64,000 nucleotides of DNA from an uncultured Selenomonadales bacterium (GCA_947304355.1 CAMZAX010000002.1:62001-126000); one strand, 5' to 3'. Numbered from the stretch's first letter, positions 26,441 to 35,508 are shown. Program-made: numbers and translations. The notes: a model not told the origin generated them from the letters alone.

Positions 26441-27622
26441 TCTCATTCGCAACGAGTTAATCAGAATCAGCGCGGCGAAAACTGCGACGCCCGCCGCCGC
26501 GATTATCGGATTGAACGGCAACGGCAACGTGTCAAACGCGGTCGACAACGCCGGCGGCAACAGCACAAGCCACGACAGCATTGCCAACAGCCGATTGAGC
26601 TTGACGACGCGGACGGCTTTCAAGGCGAGTTCTCTGACTGCCAACAAACTGCCGAGCGACCGAATTTCAAAGTCCGGCTTAAAGTCGTCCGAAGGCTTGA
26701 GCGTCCCGCCCGCCAACAGTATCGACACGTCGGAAATTTTCAGCGCGGGCAAGTCTTGCGTGTCCGTGCCGATTGCCGCGACGATTTTGCCTTTGGCGCG
26801 GAAGATTTGAATTTCGCGAGCTTTGCCTTCGGGCGTCATGTTCGTGCGCACGTAATCGAGCTGAAACTCTTTGGCAATGCGGTTGACCAATTTTTTCGGC
26901 TGAGCCGTGAGCAACAGCGATTCAATCTGCAGGCGGCGCAGTTCTTCCAAAAATTTTCGGGCGTCGTCACTTAGGTCGTCTTTGAGTGCGATGAGTCCGC
27001 GAGCCACTCTGCCCGTCGCCACGATTAAAACCGACTTGCCCTTGACGAGCAACTGATCCGTCCGCGTCCGCAACGTCGCGTTTATCGACGTGCCCAAGCT
27101 GTCGAGCCAACCCGCACTGCCCACGCGAATCAACGTCCCGTCGACAATTGCTTCGACGCCGCGCCCCGGCATTTCGACGAACTTCGACGACTTCGCCAAT
27201 CGCAACGGTCGCGCAATCGCCGCGTTGTAAATCGTGCGCCCAAAAAGATTTTGAGCGTCGCGCTCCGCCGCCGCCGCCATTTTCAGCAACGCCGCCTGTG
27301 ACATCATTTGCGGCACGACGTCCGTTATGACGCATTCGCCGCAAGTCAACACGCGACTGAACGGCAACGCCGCGACTTGAGCCGCCGTCAAAATTTTCAG
27401 CGCGTTTGAATTGTTGAGCATCACGCCGCGTTTTGCCAAGTGCCGCCGCGTCAAGAACGGCGCGAGCGTTTCAGCCAAGATTAAACACAGCGGCGAGCCC
27501 GCGATAAAAATTGACAGCCCCGTTGCAATCGCCGCGTCGACGTTCCGCGTGAAGTAAAGCCAAGCCGCCGCGCCGCCGCTTACTGCCGCGTCGATTAGGA
27601 ACAGCAGAATTATTTTCTTCAC
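26438..27622 (-). CDS. Degenerate P1B-type ATPase relative lacking catalytic motifs
   Basis: An intact 394-residue ORF resembling the C-terminal two thirds of a heavy-metal P-type ATPase (last membrane pairs, N and P domains). GRGVEAIVDGTLIRVGSAGWL matches the N domain. However, DKTGTLT is LPFSRVLT, CPC is SPL, the HP motif is missing and GDGxND reads GTDTQD. It cannot form the usual phospho-aspartate. The start is GTG 27622, overlapping the preceding stop (GTGA). An open frame this long suggests a retained non-catalytic role. Confidence 0.75.
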   Translation of the reverse strand: MKKIILLFLIDAAVSGGAAAWLYFTRNVDAAIATGLSIFIAGSPLCLILAETLAPFLTRRHLAKRGVMLNNSNALKILTAAQVAALPFSRVLTCGECVITDVVPQMMSQAALLKMAAAAERDAQNLFGRTIYNAAIARPLRLAKSSKFVEMPGRGVEAIVDGTLIRVGSAGWLDSLGTSINATLRTRTDQLLVKGKSVLIVATGRVARGLIALKDDLSDDARKFLEELRRLQIESLLLTAQPKKLVNRIAKEFQLDYVRTNMTPEGKAREIQIFRAKGKIVAAIGTDTQDLPALKISDVSILLAGGTLKPSDDFKPDFEIRSLGSLLAVRELALKAVRVVKLNRLLAMLSWLVLLPPALSTAFDTLPLPFNPIIAAAGVAVFAALILINSLRMR

Positions 27623-28584
27623 GCGTTGACGACGTTCACCGCCTTGCCCGCCAGCCACGCCTTGAGATTGTCGACGGCAATGTTCATGAGCCGCGCGCGC
27701 GATTCTTTTGGTGCCCAGCTGATGTGCGGCGTGATAAAGCAGTTCTTCGCGCCGAGGAGCGGATTGTCGCCCTTAATCGGTTCGGTGCTTACAACGTCGA
27801 CGCCCGCCGCCGCCACCTTGCCGCTGTCGAGAGCCGCCCGCAAATCCTCTTCGACGACGAGCCCGCCGCGACTGTTGTTGAGGATTATGACGCCGTCTTT
27901 CATTTTGGCGATATTCGCCGCGCAGATGATTCCTTGCGTGGACGGGAACAGCGGGCAATGCAAAGCGATAACGTCGGAGCGGGCAAAGAGTTCGTCGAGC
28001 GCAACGAAGTCACAATCGCCGAGCTTTGTACCGATTTCGCGCATTGCGTCGAACGCGATAACCTTCATGCCGAACGCCGCCGCCAACTTGCCAGTCGCCT
28101 GCCCGATTCGCCCGTAGCCGATAACACCCATGGTCTTGCCCGCCAATTCAATCAGCGGATAATCCCAAAAGCAAAAGTCGGAGCAACTTTCCCAATGCCC
28201 GTCGTGAACGGCTTGACTGTGGTGCGCGACGTGGTGACAAATCTCCAACAGCAACGCGAACGCGAATTGCGCAACGGATTGCGTGCCGTAGGTCGGGATG
28301 TTCGTTACGGGTATGCCGCGTGCCTTAGCCGCTGCCGTGTCGACGACGTTGTAGCCCGTCGCCAAGACACCGATATATTTGACGTTGGCAGCGTCGAGAA
28401 TTTTTTTCGTGAGCGGCGTTTTGTTCGTGAAGACAATCTCCGCGTCTCCGATACGCGAAATAATTTCGGCGTCGTCAGTCAAGCTCGTGCGGTCGTAGAT
28501 TTTGCAATCGCCCAAAGCCGTAAGCGCGTCCCAAGTCAAATCGCCGGGATTGAGCGTGTAGCCGTCAAGTACAACAATTTTCAT
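27619..28584 (-). CDS. D-2-hydroxyacid dehydrogenase (hydroxypyruvate/glycerate type)
   Basis: An NAD(P)H-dependent reductase of 2-keto acids. The Rossmann loop is VIGYGRIGQATG (about 148-159), with the catalytic Arg in NNSRGGLVVEEDL, Glu in the DVVSTEP segment and His in ITPHISW. Length 321 is normal. It is most like glycerate dehydrogenase; the substrate is inferred. ATG follows AAGGAGG. Its stop overlaps the start of the next gene. Confidence 0.92.
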   Translation of the reverse strand: MKIVVLDGYTLNPGDLTWDALTALGDCKIYDRTSLTDDAEIISRIGDAEIVFTNKTPLTKKILDAANVKYIGVLATGYNVVDTAAAKARGIPVTNIPTYGTQSVAQFAFALLLEICHHVAHHSQAVHDGHWESCSDFCFWDYPLIELAGKTMGVIGYGRIGQATGKLAAAFGMKVIAFDAMREIGTKLGDCDFVALDELFARSDVIALHCPLFPSTQGIICAANIAKMKDGVIILNNSRGGLVVEEDLRAALDSGKVAAAGVDVVSTEPIKGDNPLLGAKNCFITPHISWAPKESRARLMNIAVDNLKAWLAGKAVNVVNA

Positions 28585-28631
28585 GCAAAAAACCTCCTTG
28601 AATTAATTTATACACTGCCCGAAAAAATTGT

Positions 28632-30092
28632 TCAATAGAACGCAAAAAAATTCGCCGACAACATCATTACGCCGCTCGATATTCCCGCCGCCAATGCGAT
28701 TAAATGTTTGTTGCGCATGGGCGGCAATATCGACAACGCGCCCAAAATCATCGGAGCGATCGGAATAAAGTATCGCCCTTGCACGCCCGCAATCCAATCT
28801 TCGCCGACTGCCGACCATGTCAAATAATCGAACAGGAAAAATGCAATCGTCGATAAGGCGGCGGCGAAAAGCAACACTGCACGTTCGGCAAGTGTCAGGC
28901 GCAAGCCGTTCGTCAGCCCGAAAAAAATCAACGTTATTCCGTACAAGACGCAAAATATCATCGGCAAGTTCACATTCCACAGAAAACCCCATGAGCCGAT
29001 AAAATTTGTCAGGTATATGAATTTTAATTCGATCAGCGAATTTATGACAGCCGCGATAAAAGCCGCCGGGTGTTCCGTGACGAAAATTTTTTGCGCCGAT
29101 ATATTTCTGTCCGTGTAACCCAAGTAATAGTTCGTGTAAGGTGCGGCACCCGTCACGTCCGCTGATAAATACGACCAGACGAACAGGATTGAAAGGTTCA
29201 GAAACAAAATCGCCGCGCCAAGCGATAAAAATTTCTTCAATCCGCCGACGCGTTCACGCGGAATTAAAAAGTACAGCAACAGAATCGTGCCGTAAACCGA
29301 TTTTGAGCAAGCCAGCATTATTGCCAAAATTATCAGCCCGAAAATTTCTGCGCGGGAAAATTTTTCCGTCGAGTTCCTGAGCGACAAAAGCCACGCCGTC
29401 CCCAAAAAGCAAACGCCGAAAGTCACTGCGTCCGCCGAAGTCGACGTCGCCTCAACCAAAAACATCGGCATCATCGCCAAAAGGAAAATCAGCGTCTTTG
29501 CTTCGGGCAGGAACTTCATTGCTCCAAAGACGCAAGCCGCCACGAAGATTAAGCCGCTCAAACCCATAAGATAAAAAATTGCGCCCGCGTTCAAATTCAG
29601 GCTCCGCCCGATAAACGCGGTTGCAGCTTGCGGCAGATAAGTCGGCAGCGGATAAAAGCCCGTATTCGGAATCAAGACCGGTTCGCATTTTTCGGCGTTA
29701 AGCGGCGTCGCCAAAAATTTTTCTATGCCCTCAATCGAAAAGGCGTGTATGTAATGCTTGTAATTCGCGTTGACAATGAAATCGTCCGGCAAAAAGGATA
29801 CGGGCATTTCAGCAAAGTAAACTTTGTCGTTCAAAGCGTCGGCGGGTGCTTGATTCAGGTTAAAAATTTTTTTTGAACGAACGTCCGCACCGTTCACAAA
29901 GTCGCCGATCGTTATTGTCGGGCTTAGAAAAATTCCCTCCGAAATTTGCCACGCCCTCGGCAAATGATTTATTTCGTCCATAAGCTGATAGGGCGGGCGC
30001 ATGAACAAAGTCATCACGCCGAACAGCACAAACAGCGCAATAAAAATTTTCTCCGCGCCGAAATGTTCAATCCGTCGTTCCAAAGAGTTCAT
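28632..30092 (-). CDS. DUF2142-like multi-pass membrane protein
   Basis: About 486 residues with some eleven hydrophobic segments. It has the DUF2142 hallmarks MRPPYQLMDEINHLPRAWQI near the first membrane segment and QGRYFIPIAPM near the end. The family looks like GT-C glycosyltransferases or flippases acting on envelope sugars, but no activity is assigned. The start ATG 30092 overlaps the cobT-like stop (ATGA). The longer ORF upstream is the tail of that gene in another frame. Confidence 0.8.
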   Translation of the reverse strand: MNSLERRIEHFGAEKIFIALFVLFGVMTLFMRPPYQLMDEINHLPRAWQISEGIFLSPTITIGDFVNGADVRSKKIFNLNQAPADALNDKVYFAEMPVSFLPDDFIVNANYKHYIHAFSIEGIEKFLATPLNAEKCEPVLIPNTGFYPLPTYLPQAATAFIGRSLNLNAGAIFYLMGLSGLIFVAACVFGAMKFLPEAKTLIFLLAMMPMFLVEATSTSADAVTFGVCFLGTAWLLSLRNSTEKFSRAEIFGLIILAIMLACSKSVYGTILLLYFLIPRERVGGLKKFLSLGAAILFLNLSILFVWSYLSADVTGAAPYTNYYLGYTDRNISAQKIFVTEHPAAFIAAVINSLIELKFIYLTNFIGSWGFLWNVNLPMIFCVLYGITLIFFGLTNGLRLTLAERAVLLFAAALSTIAFFLFDYLTWSAVGEDWIAGVQGRYFIPIAPMILGALSILPPMRNKHLIALAAGISSGVMMLSANFFAFY

Positions 30093-32122
30093 CTTATCGC
30101 CTTTGCAACGCCGGTTTCGTCGAAGGTTTTCATTTCGTTGAGCGCAGTCAACGCCGCCTCGACGATTTCGACGCCCATGCACGCCGCCTCGCCGTCAAAG
30201 CCGTTGGGGTTGCCGTCCTCGTTCTTGTATTCGATAAGCTGAGCCGAACGCAAAATGAACGGACGAATCTCTGGGCAAATTTCTTCAAGGTAGCGCGTGA
30301 TGATGTCAATGGCACCCGTGTCGACGACAATCAGCGTGGAGTTGTGTGCCGCCGCAACCAACGCGCCGATAATCGCGCTCGTCAAGCAACGATAACTTTT
30401 CGGAACGTGTTGCAAAAATTTTTCGGGCGGATATTTCAGCGCGTCGTCTTCGGTCAAAAGTTCGTCGGCAAATTTGTCGGCAAGCTTTTCAATCAGCAAG
30501 TTGCTAAGGTCGGTGACAGCGACAATCGGCGTGTCGAAGGTGATTTCCTCCGCAAGGTTGCGCCCGAAGTTAAACGCAACGTTAAGATTTTCGTCGGGAT
30601 CGACGACGCCCAAAAAAATTTTCATGCCGAAAGTCCGGGTCGTCGCGCTGAAGTCCATCGACAAATCGCGGCGGGCGTCCTTTGCTTTCGGGTCGTAGTT
30701 GTCGGGGTCGACGAGCGACGGGCAGTTTTCAAAGTTCGTGAAGGCAAGCGCAGCGTGGCGCAATTTATTGGTCGGGCGGTCTTCGTTGGCAATGCCCGCG
30801 ACTTGAATTGCGATTTCCTCCAACAGACCGAGACTCCTGCGCGGCTTGGTCAAGTTGTCGAGAAGTTCGCGGCAATTATTCATCGGGCGGTCGTGCAGGC
30901 GCGGCATCGTCCGCAAATAAAAATTAAACGTCCTGTCCGTCGCGGCAATGGTGTCGTCTGCGTCTTCGCCCATGATTCGGATGTTCATCGGATAAGTGCG
31001 CGGGATATTGAGCGTTTGCGTGCTGAAGGGCAATTCGACGCTCTCCATGCGGTGTTCGCTTACGTGGAAGTCAAGCGGGATTTCCTCAATCTGAATTTCG
31101 TCGCCCAAAAATTCTTGCACGTCTTCAATCGTTTCGAGCCCGTCAAAGCCGTCGAGACCGAGCTGTCGCTTGAACGTTTCGAGCGCGGTGTCTTCCTCTG
31201 TGAACTCTCCATCATAATCGGCGTCGGGTCCGCAAACGAAAATGTAAATCAGATTGTCGAGCACGCGGGCGGCGATTGACGAGCCTATCGCTTCACCGAG
31301 TGCGAGGTCGAGATTGAAAATCGGCTCAAGCCCCAGATAATCCAAAACTTCCCTGTGCCCGATTTCGCGCCCGACGTGCGAGGCGATAAGGCAGTCAACC
31401 GATTGCGGCAAAATTTCTTCGGCGACGAGCGCGGCGACGGCGGTATTGAATCCGTCAAGGACGACAACGCAATTATGATGATACGCGGCGATAATGACGC
31501 CCGCCATTGCTCCGAATTCGTAACCGCCAACTTTCGTCAACACGTCAAGCAATTTGCCGGGGTCGGGTTCGTTTACTTCGAGGGCTTGGCGAACGATTTC
31601 GATTTTATGCGCGAGTTTTTCGTCGTCAATGTCGGTGCCGCGTCCCGTGACTTCTTCGGGCTTCAAGTCGAGGTAAGCGGCAGTCATTGCGGCGGCGACG
31701 GTCGTGTTGCCGATTCCCATTTCGCCGATAAGGAAACAGTTGCACCCGGCGGCGATTGCCTCTTCCGCCAGCTGCTTGCCGATACGCACGGACTTGGCGG
31801 CGTCGTCGAAAGTCATTGCGGGTTCGTGAGCGATATTGTTCGTGCCGCGAGAAATTTTCCTGTCGACGAGCCCGGGCAGGTCGGCAATGTCTGCGTCGAC
31901 GCCCAAATCCACGACGTATAGTTCGGAATAGGCGAACTTGGCAAAAGCGTTGGCGGCGGCTCCGTCCTCAAACAGATAATTATTAACCATATCGGCGGTC
32001 GTGGCTTGCGGGTAGGCACTGACGTTTTCCTTGGCGACGCCGTGATCCGCGCAGAAAATGAACGTACACTTGCGCGACTTGCCGACACTTCGATAAAGCT
32101 CGGCTGCGTGAGTAAATGTCAT
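30089..32122 (-). CDS. cobT: Two-domain CobT: phosphoribosyltransferase fused to a degenerate second copy
   Basis: The N-terminal part (about 1-310) is CobT, which activates the lower-ligand base of cobalamin with nicotinate mononucleotide: ADHGVAKENVSAYPQ, GEMGIGNTTVAAAMTAA, TGRGTDID, LDGFNTA and LGEAIGSS. It lacks the usual first 70 residues or so. The second part (about 365-677) starts with that missing segment, LLDNLTKPRRSLGLLEEIA, and ends with the CobT-like ALNEMKTFDETGV, but has no GNTT or GRGT motif. Total 677 residues against about 350 in the family. ATG 32122; the ribosome site falls in a heptad repeat. Confidence 0.85.
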   Translation of the reverse strand: MTFTHAAELYRSVGKSRKCTFIFCADHGVAKENVSAYPQATTADMVNNYLFEDGAAANAFAKFAYSELYVVDLGVDADIADLPGLVDRKISRGTNNIAHEPAMTFDDAAKSVRIGKQLAEEAIAAGCNCFLIGEMGIGNTTVAAAMTAAYLDLKPEEVTGRGTDIDDEKLAHKIEIVRQALEVNEPDPGKLLDVLTKVGGYEFGAMAGVIIAAYHHNCVVVLDGFNTAVAALVAEEILPQSVDCLIASHVGREIGHREVLDYLGLEPIFNLDLALGEAIGSSIAARVLDNLIYIFVCGPDADYDGEFTEEDTALETFKRQLGLDGFDGLETIEDVQEFLGDEIQIEEIPLDFHVSEHRMESVELPFSTQTLNIPRTYPMNIRIMGEDADDTIAATDRTFNFYLRTMPRLHDRPMNNCRELLDNLTKPRRSLGLLEEIAIQVAGIANEDRPTNKLRHAALAFTNFENCPSLVDPDNYDPKAKDARRDLSMDFSATTRTFGMKIFLGVVDPDENLNVAFNFGRNLAEEITFDTPIVAVTDLSNLLIEKLADKFADELLTEDDALKYPPEKFLQHVPKSYRCLTSAIIGALVAAAHNSTLIVVDTGAIDIITRYLEEICPEIRPFILRSAQLIEYKNEDGNPNGFDGEAACMGVEIVEAALTALNEMKTFDETGVAKAIR

Positions 32123-32130
32123 CTAAACCA

Positions 32131-32158
32131 ATTCCTCATTCCTATTTCCTGATTCCTA
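32131..32158. repeat. Heptad repeat between cobT and the speD-like gene
   Basis: Units ATTCCTC, ATTCCTA, TTTCCTG, ATTCCTA. On the minus strand they encode the last residues of the SpeD-like protein (LGIRK) and supply the purine-rich region before cobT. Confidence 0.8.
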
Positions 32159-32582
32159 ATTTTTTAACGACCTTCGCGCCGGCGTTCTTGACGCGGCGGA
32201 GCGGTGCGACGCGAACTTTTATCTTGGGCTTGATTTCGCGTTCAAGACCGAAATCGCCGCGCTTGAGGAACGTGGATTTAATTTTGTCGGGGCGGAAAAA
32301 TTTTCGCAGAACGGCGGCAAGTTCTTCGGAGTCGTCGGCTTCGGCGCAAGTGAAAATGTCGACGGCGACGTAACGCAGCTCCTTATAGATGTGCAAGGCG
32401 ATATGACCCGTGACGAATGCGCCGATAATCGAATAATGCCCCGCGTCGACGACTTCGGAGCTTAGGGGCGGCTTGTTGCCGATAATTTTCGTCAACGTGT
32501 CTTTTATTTCGTCGACACCGCTGAGCCGGCTCGTGTCGCAGTTGTACATGTCCAACGTTAATTGACGTGCTAAAATTTTCAT
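32142..32582 (-). CDS. SpeD-like protein without the pyruvoyl serine
   Basis: Homologous to prokaryotic S-adenosylmethionine decarboxylase (146 residues): ILARQLTLDMYNCD at the start and GHIALHIYKELRYVAVDIFTC in the core. The His and Cys of the active site are kept, but the self-cleavage Glu-Ser of the family's SESH motif is Thr-Gly (VTGH). The protein therefore should not form the pyruvoyl cofactor. It also has a basic C-terminal tail (about 115-146). ATG follows AAAGGA by nine bases. It diverges from cobK. Confidence 0.75.
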   Translation of the reverse strand: MKILARQLTLDMYNCDTSRLSGVDEIKDTLTKIIGNKPPLSSEVVDAGHYSIIGAFVTGHIALHIYKELRYVAVDIFTCAEADDSEELAAVLRKFFRPDKIKSTFLKRGDFGLEREIKPKIKVRVAPLRRVKNAGAKVVKKLGIRK

Positions 32583-32642
32583 GGCATTCAATCCTTTCCG
32601 GCGCAGATTATAGCAGGTATCGTCGAATAAACAAATCGCCGC

Positions 32643-32671
32643 TTGAAAAAAATTTTGCCCTGCACTACAAT
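32643..32671 (+). promoter_or_regulatory. Promoter for cobK, probably giving a leaderless mRNA
   Basis: TTGAAA (32643-32648), a 17-base spacer and TACAAT (32666-32671). The ATG of cobK begins eight bases after the -10, which is where transcription would start. Confidence 0.7.
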
Positions 32672-32678
32672 CGGCGGC

Positions 32679-33443
32679 ATGAATAAAAAAATTTTTCTTA
32701 TCGCGGGGACGGAGGACGGGCGCAAGCTTGCCGAATTCCTGAACGAACGCGGCTTCGATGTTACGGCGTCTGTTGTCAGCGATTACGGGCGCAAGTTGCT
32801 TGAAACCTGCGCGGGCGTCAAAATTAACGACAGACCGCTTGAACGCGACGATTTGAAAAAAATTTTGCGCGACGGGAATTTTGATTGCCTCGTCGACGCA
32901 AGCCATCCTTACGCTCAAAACGTTTCGACCAACGCCGTCGACGCCGTCAACGCCGCGCAGATTCTTTACGTGCGCTACGAACGCGCGACGATTGATTTTG
33001 ATTACGAAAAAATTTTTCCCGTCGACAGCTACGAGGCGGCGGCTCGCAAGGCAGCGGAGCTCGGCAAAAATATTTTCTTGACGACCGGCAGTCGCAACTT
33101 GAAAATTTTCGTCGACCTGCTCAAAGGTTGCAACGTGACGGCACGCGTCCTGCCGACCGCCGAAGTTTTGGCGCATTGCGAAGCTTTGGGCTTGTCGCCG
33201 AAACAAATCGTCGCCGTGCAAGGCGCGTTTTCCGTCGCGTTCAACGTCGAGATGTTCAAGCACGCCGGCGCGGATGTCGTCGTCACGAAGAACAGCGGGC
33301 AAATCGGCGGCACGGACACCAAACTTGCGGCGGCTAAGATTTTGAACTTGCCCGTCGTCATGATTAATCGCCCGAAGATTGAATATCCGAACTGCGCGGC
33401 GACCTTCGACGACATTTTGAAATTTATTGGGAACGAGGAATGA
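32679..33443 (+). CDS. cobK: Precorrin-6A reductase
   Basis: NAD(P)H-dependent reductase of the corrin ring (CobK/CbiJ). FLIAGTEDGRKLAEFL at the start is the nucleotide loop; DCLVDASHPYAQNVSTNA, FLTTGSRNL and VTKNSGQIGGTDTKLAAA are family segments. Length 254 is normal. ATG 32679 is chosen because the promoter covers the longer ORF. Together with cobT and an exported CbiK it indicates cobalamin synthesis. GTG of the next gene follows after three bases. Confidence 0.92.
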   Translation: MNKKIFLIAGTEDGRKLAEFLNERGFDVTASVVSDYGRKLLETCAGVKINDRPLERDDLKKILRDGNFDCLVDASHPYAQNVSTNAVDAVNAAQILYVRYERATIDFDYEKIFPVDSYEAAARKAAELGKNIFLTTGSRNLKIFVDLLKGCNVTARVLPTAEVLAHCEALGLSPKQIVAVQGAFSVAFNVEMFKHAGADVVVTKNSGQIGGTDTKLAAAKILNLPVVMINRPKIEYPNCAATFDDILKFIGNEE

Positions 33444-33446
33444 TTT

Positions 33447-34007
33447 GTGAGCAAATTGACATTGGAACGCGCCAAAGAAATTTTGCGCAAGCACACGACC
33501 GAACCGCACCTGTTCGTTCACGCGGCGTCGGTCAGCGGAGCGATGGGCGCACTTGCCGAACATTTCGGCGGCGACAAAGATCATTGGGCGGCAATCGGCT
33601 ACCTGCACGACGTTGACTTTGAAAAATTTCCCGACGAACATTGCCAACACGTCCGCGAACTGCTTGAGCCCGAAGGCGTCGACGAAGACGACATCGTTAC
33701 GATTATTTCACACGGCTACGGCTTGACGGGCGCGACCATTAAACCCGAAACCGATTGCCAAAAATCGCTGTTCGCCGTTGACGAGCTGACGGGCATTGTC
33801 CACGCCTACGCACTCATGCGCCCCGAAAAAATGGCGGGCATGAACGTCAAGAGCCTCAAGAAAAAATTCAAGGACAAACGTTTTGCCGCCAAGTGCAACC
33901 GCGAAGTGATTCAGCGCGGCGCGGACGATTTGGGACTTGAACTCGGCACGCTCATGGAACTTTGTATCAAGGGCATGACCGAACGCGCCGACGAACTCGG
34001 ACTTTGA
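33447..34007 (+). CDS. HD-domain hydrolase
   Basis: A metal-dependent phosphohydrolase-type HD protein, 186 residues. LFVHAASVSGAM gives the first His, and GYLHDVDFEKFP (about 51-62) the HD pair; a later ISHGYG and AVDELTGIVHAY complete the pattern seen in HDIG-like proteins that act on nucleotides. The substrate is unknown. GTG 33447 follows GAGGAAT, 3 bases after cobK, so it is cotranscribed. Confidence 0.87.
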   Translation: MSKLTLERAKEILRKHTTEPHLFVHAASVSGAMGALAEHFGGDKDHWAAIGYLHDVDFEKFPDEHCQHVRELLEPEGVDEDDIVTIISHGYGLTGATIKPETDCQKSLFAVDELTGIVHAYALMRPEKMAGMNVKSLKKKFKDKRFAAKCNREVIQRGADDLGLELGTLMELCIKGMTERADELGL

Positions 34008-34015
34008 AACAAAAG

Positions 34016-34046
34016 AGACCGCCTCCGATTCGGGGACGGTCTTTTT
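34016..34046 (+). terminator. Terminator after the HD gene
   Basis: Stem AGACCG(CCTCCGA) / (TCGGGGA)CGGTCT followed by five T. Confidence 0.85.
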
Positions 34047-34062
34047 GCGTCTGCAAGTAAAT

Positions 34063-35508
34063 TTATTTTTTGTCGACGCCCCAAGCATGCACGCCTTCCT
34101 TGTCGGGCATGATGTTCGGGTCAAAGACGGGCTCGTCGACGCCGCGATTCTTTTGGGCAACATAATCGTCAAGCGCAATCATTGCGTACTTGCAAAGGCG
34201 CGCAATCGCGTACAGGTTCGTTATGCACAGAAAGCCCATGAACAAATCGGCGGCATCCCAAACCAAACCGAGCTCCGCGAAACTGCCGATTAAAACCATC
34301 GCCACGACGCCGACGCGGAAAAGATTCATTGCGTGACGCGCGACGGCACTCGGCAAGAAACCCGACTCGTCGCCCTCCAGGAACGGAATGTTAATCTCCG
34401 CGTAAAAGTAGTTGCCGACGATTGAGCTGAACGCGAACAGGAAAACAATCACCGCCAAGATGTGCGGCGCGTAAGTTCCGAAGACGCCCGCCAGTGACAT
34501 CTGAACGAGCGCAACGCCCGTCAAGTCGCCACCGACAACGTATTGACCCGTAAGTAAAACTGAAAACGCCGTTGCACTGCAGACAAGCCAAGTGTCCACA
34601 TAGACGCCCGCCGCCTGAATAAGTCCTTGTCTTACGGGGTGCTTGCCGCTTGCAGTTGCCGCCGCGTTCGGGACGGAACCTTCGCCCGCTTCGTTGGAGA
34701 ACAAGCCGCGACGAACACCCGTCATGAACACCGCGCCGAAGCCGCCGCCGACCGCCGCTTGAGGCTCAAAGGCGTCGTGAATTATCAGCGCGAACATACC
34801 CGGCACTTTGTCCAAGTTCATGACGATGATTATCAGCGCGGCCAACAGATACAGCCCCGCCATAGACGGCACGAGCATTTCGGCGAATTTGGCGATACGC
34901 ATCGCGCCGCCGAAGATAACCAGAGCCGTCAAGCCCGCCACGACGAACGCCGTTATCGCGTGATTGATGCCGAACGCCGTTTCGACCGCGCCGACGATTG
35001 TATTCGCCTGAACGGAAACGTAAATCCAGCCGAACGTCACGGAAATCAAAATCGCAAAGAGTTTCGCCAAGCCCTCCATGTGCAGGGCGTTTTTCATGTA
35101 ATATGCGGGTCCGCCGAAAAATGCTCCGTCGCCGCGAGGAATCTTGTAAATCTGCGCGAGCGTGCTCTCGACGAAACCCGTGGCACAACCGATAAACGCG
35201 ATAAGCCACATCCAACAAACCGCGCCGGGGCCGCCCGTGACGATGGCAATCGCGACACCCGCAATGTTGCCGACACCTACGCGCGATGCCGTAGACACGC
35301 AAAACGCTTGAAAGCCGCTTATCTCTTTGCCGGTCGTCTTTTGACCCGCGCTGCCCAGAATCAGCCGGAACATTTCGCCGAGCAAACGCACCTGAACAAA
35401 TTTTGTCCTAAGCGTGTAAACGACGCCCGAACCGATTAGCGCGATAATGATGACATAAGTCCATAAGACGTTGTTAATGTCGTTAATCACGCCGTGCAAT
35501 GCTTCCAT
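34063..35508 (-). CDS. AGCS-family sodium:alanine/glycine symporter
   Basis: An inner-membrane amino-acid transporter, 481 residues with about 11 membrane segments. Family landmarks are GFQAFCVSTASRVGVGNIAGVA, GGPGAVCWMW, GAFFGGPAYYM and GLFSNEAGEGSVPNAAATA. It imports alanine or glycine with sodium; the exact substrate is inferred. ATG follows GGGAGGG. It stands alone, with its own promoter. Confidence 0.94.
   Translation of the reverse strand: MEALHGVINDINNVLWTYVIIIALIGSGVVYTLRTKFVQVRLLGEMFRLILGSAGQKTTGKEISGFQAFCVSTASRVGVGNIAGVAIAIVTGGPGAVCWMWLIAFIGCATGFVESTLAQIYKIPRGDGAFFGGPAYYMKNALHMEGLAKLFAILISVTFGWIYVSVQANTIVGAVETAFGINHAITAFVVAGLTALVIFGGAMRIAKFAEMLVPSMAGLYLLAALIIIVMNLDKVPGMFALIIHDAFEPQAAVGGGFGAVFMTGVRRGLFSNEAGEGSVPNAAATASGKHPVRQGLIQAAGVYVDTWLVCSATAFSVLLTGQYVVGGDLTGVALVQMSLAGVFGTYAPHILAVIVFLFAFSSIVGNYFYAEINIPFLEGDESGFLPSAVARHAMNLFRVGVVAMVLIGSFAELGLVWDAADLFMGFLCITNLYAIARLCKYAMIALDDYVAQKNRGVDEPVFDPNIMPDKEGVHAWGVDKK

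Noticed and set aside
32643-32678. TTG 32643 as the cobK start
   Set aside because: These bases form a 17-spaced promoter. The extra residues do not match the family, and ATG 32679 begins the nucleotide-binding segment.
32583-33650. Extension of the speD-like ORF upstream to 33650
   Set aside because: The extra part is antisense to cobK and the HD gene. ATG 32582 has a good ribosome site and matches the family start.
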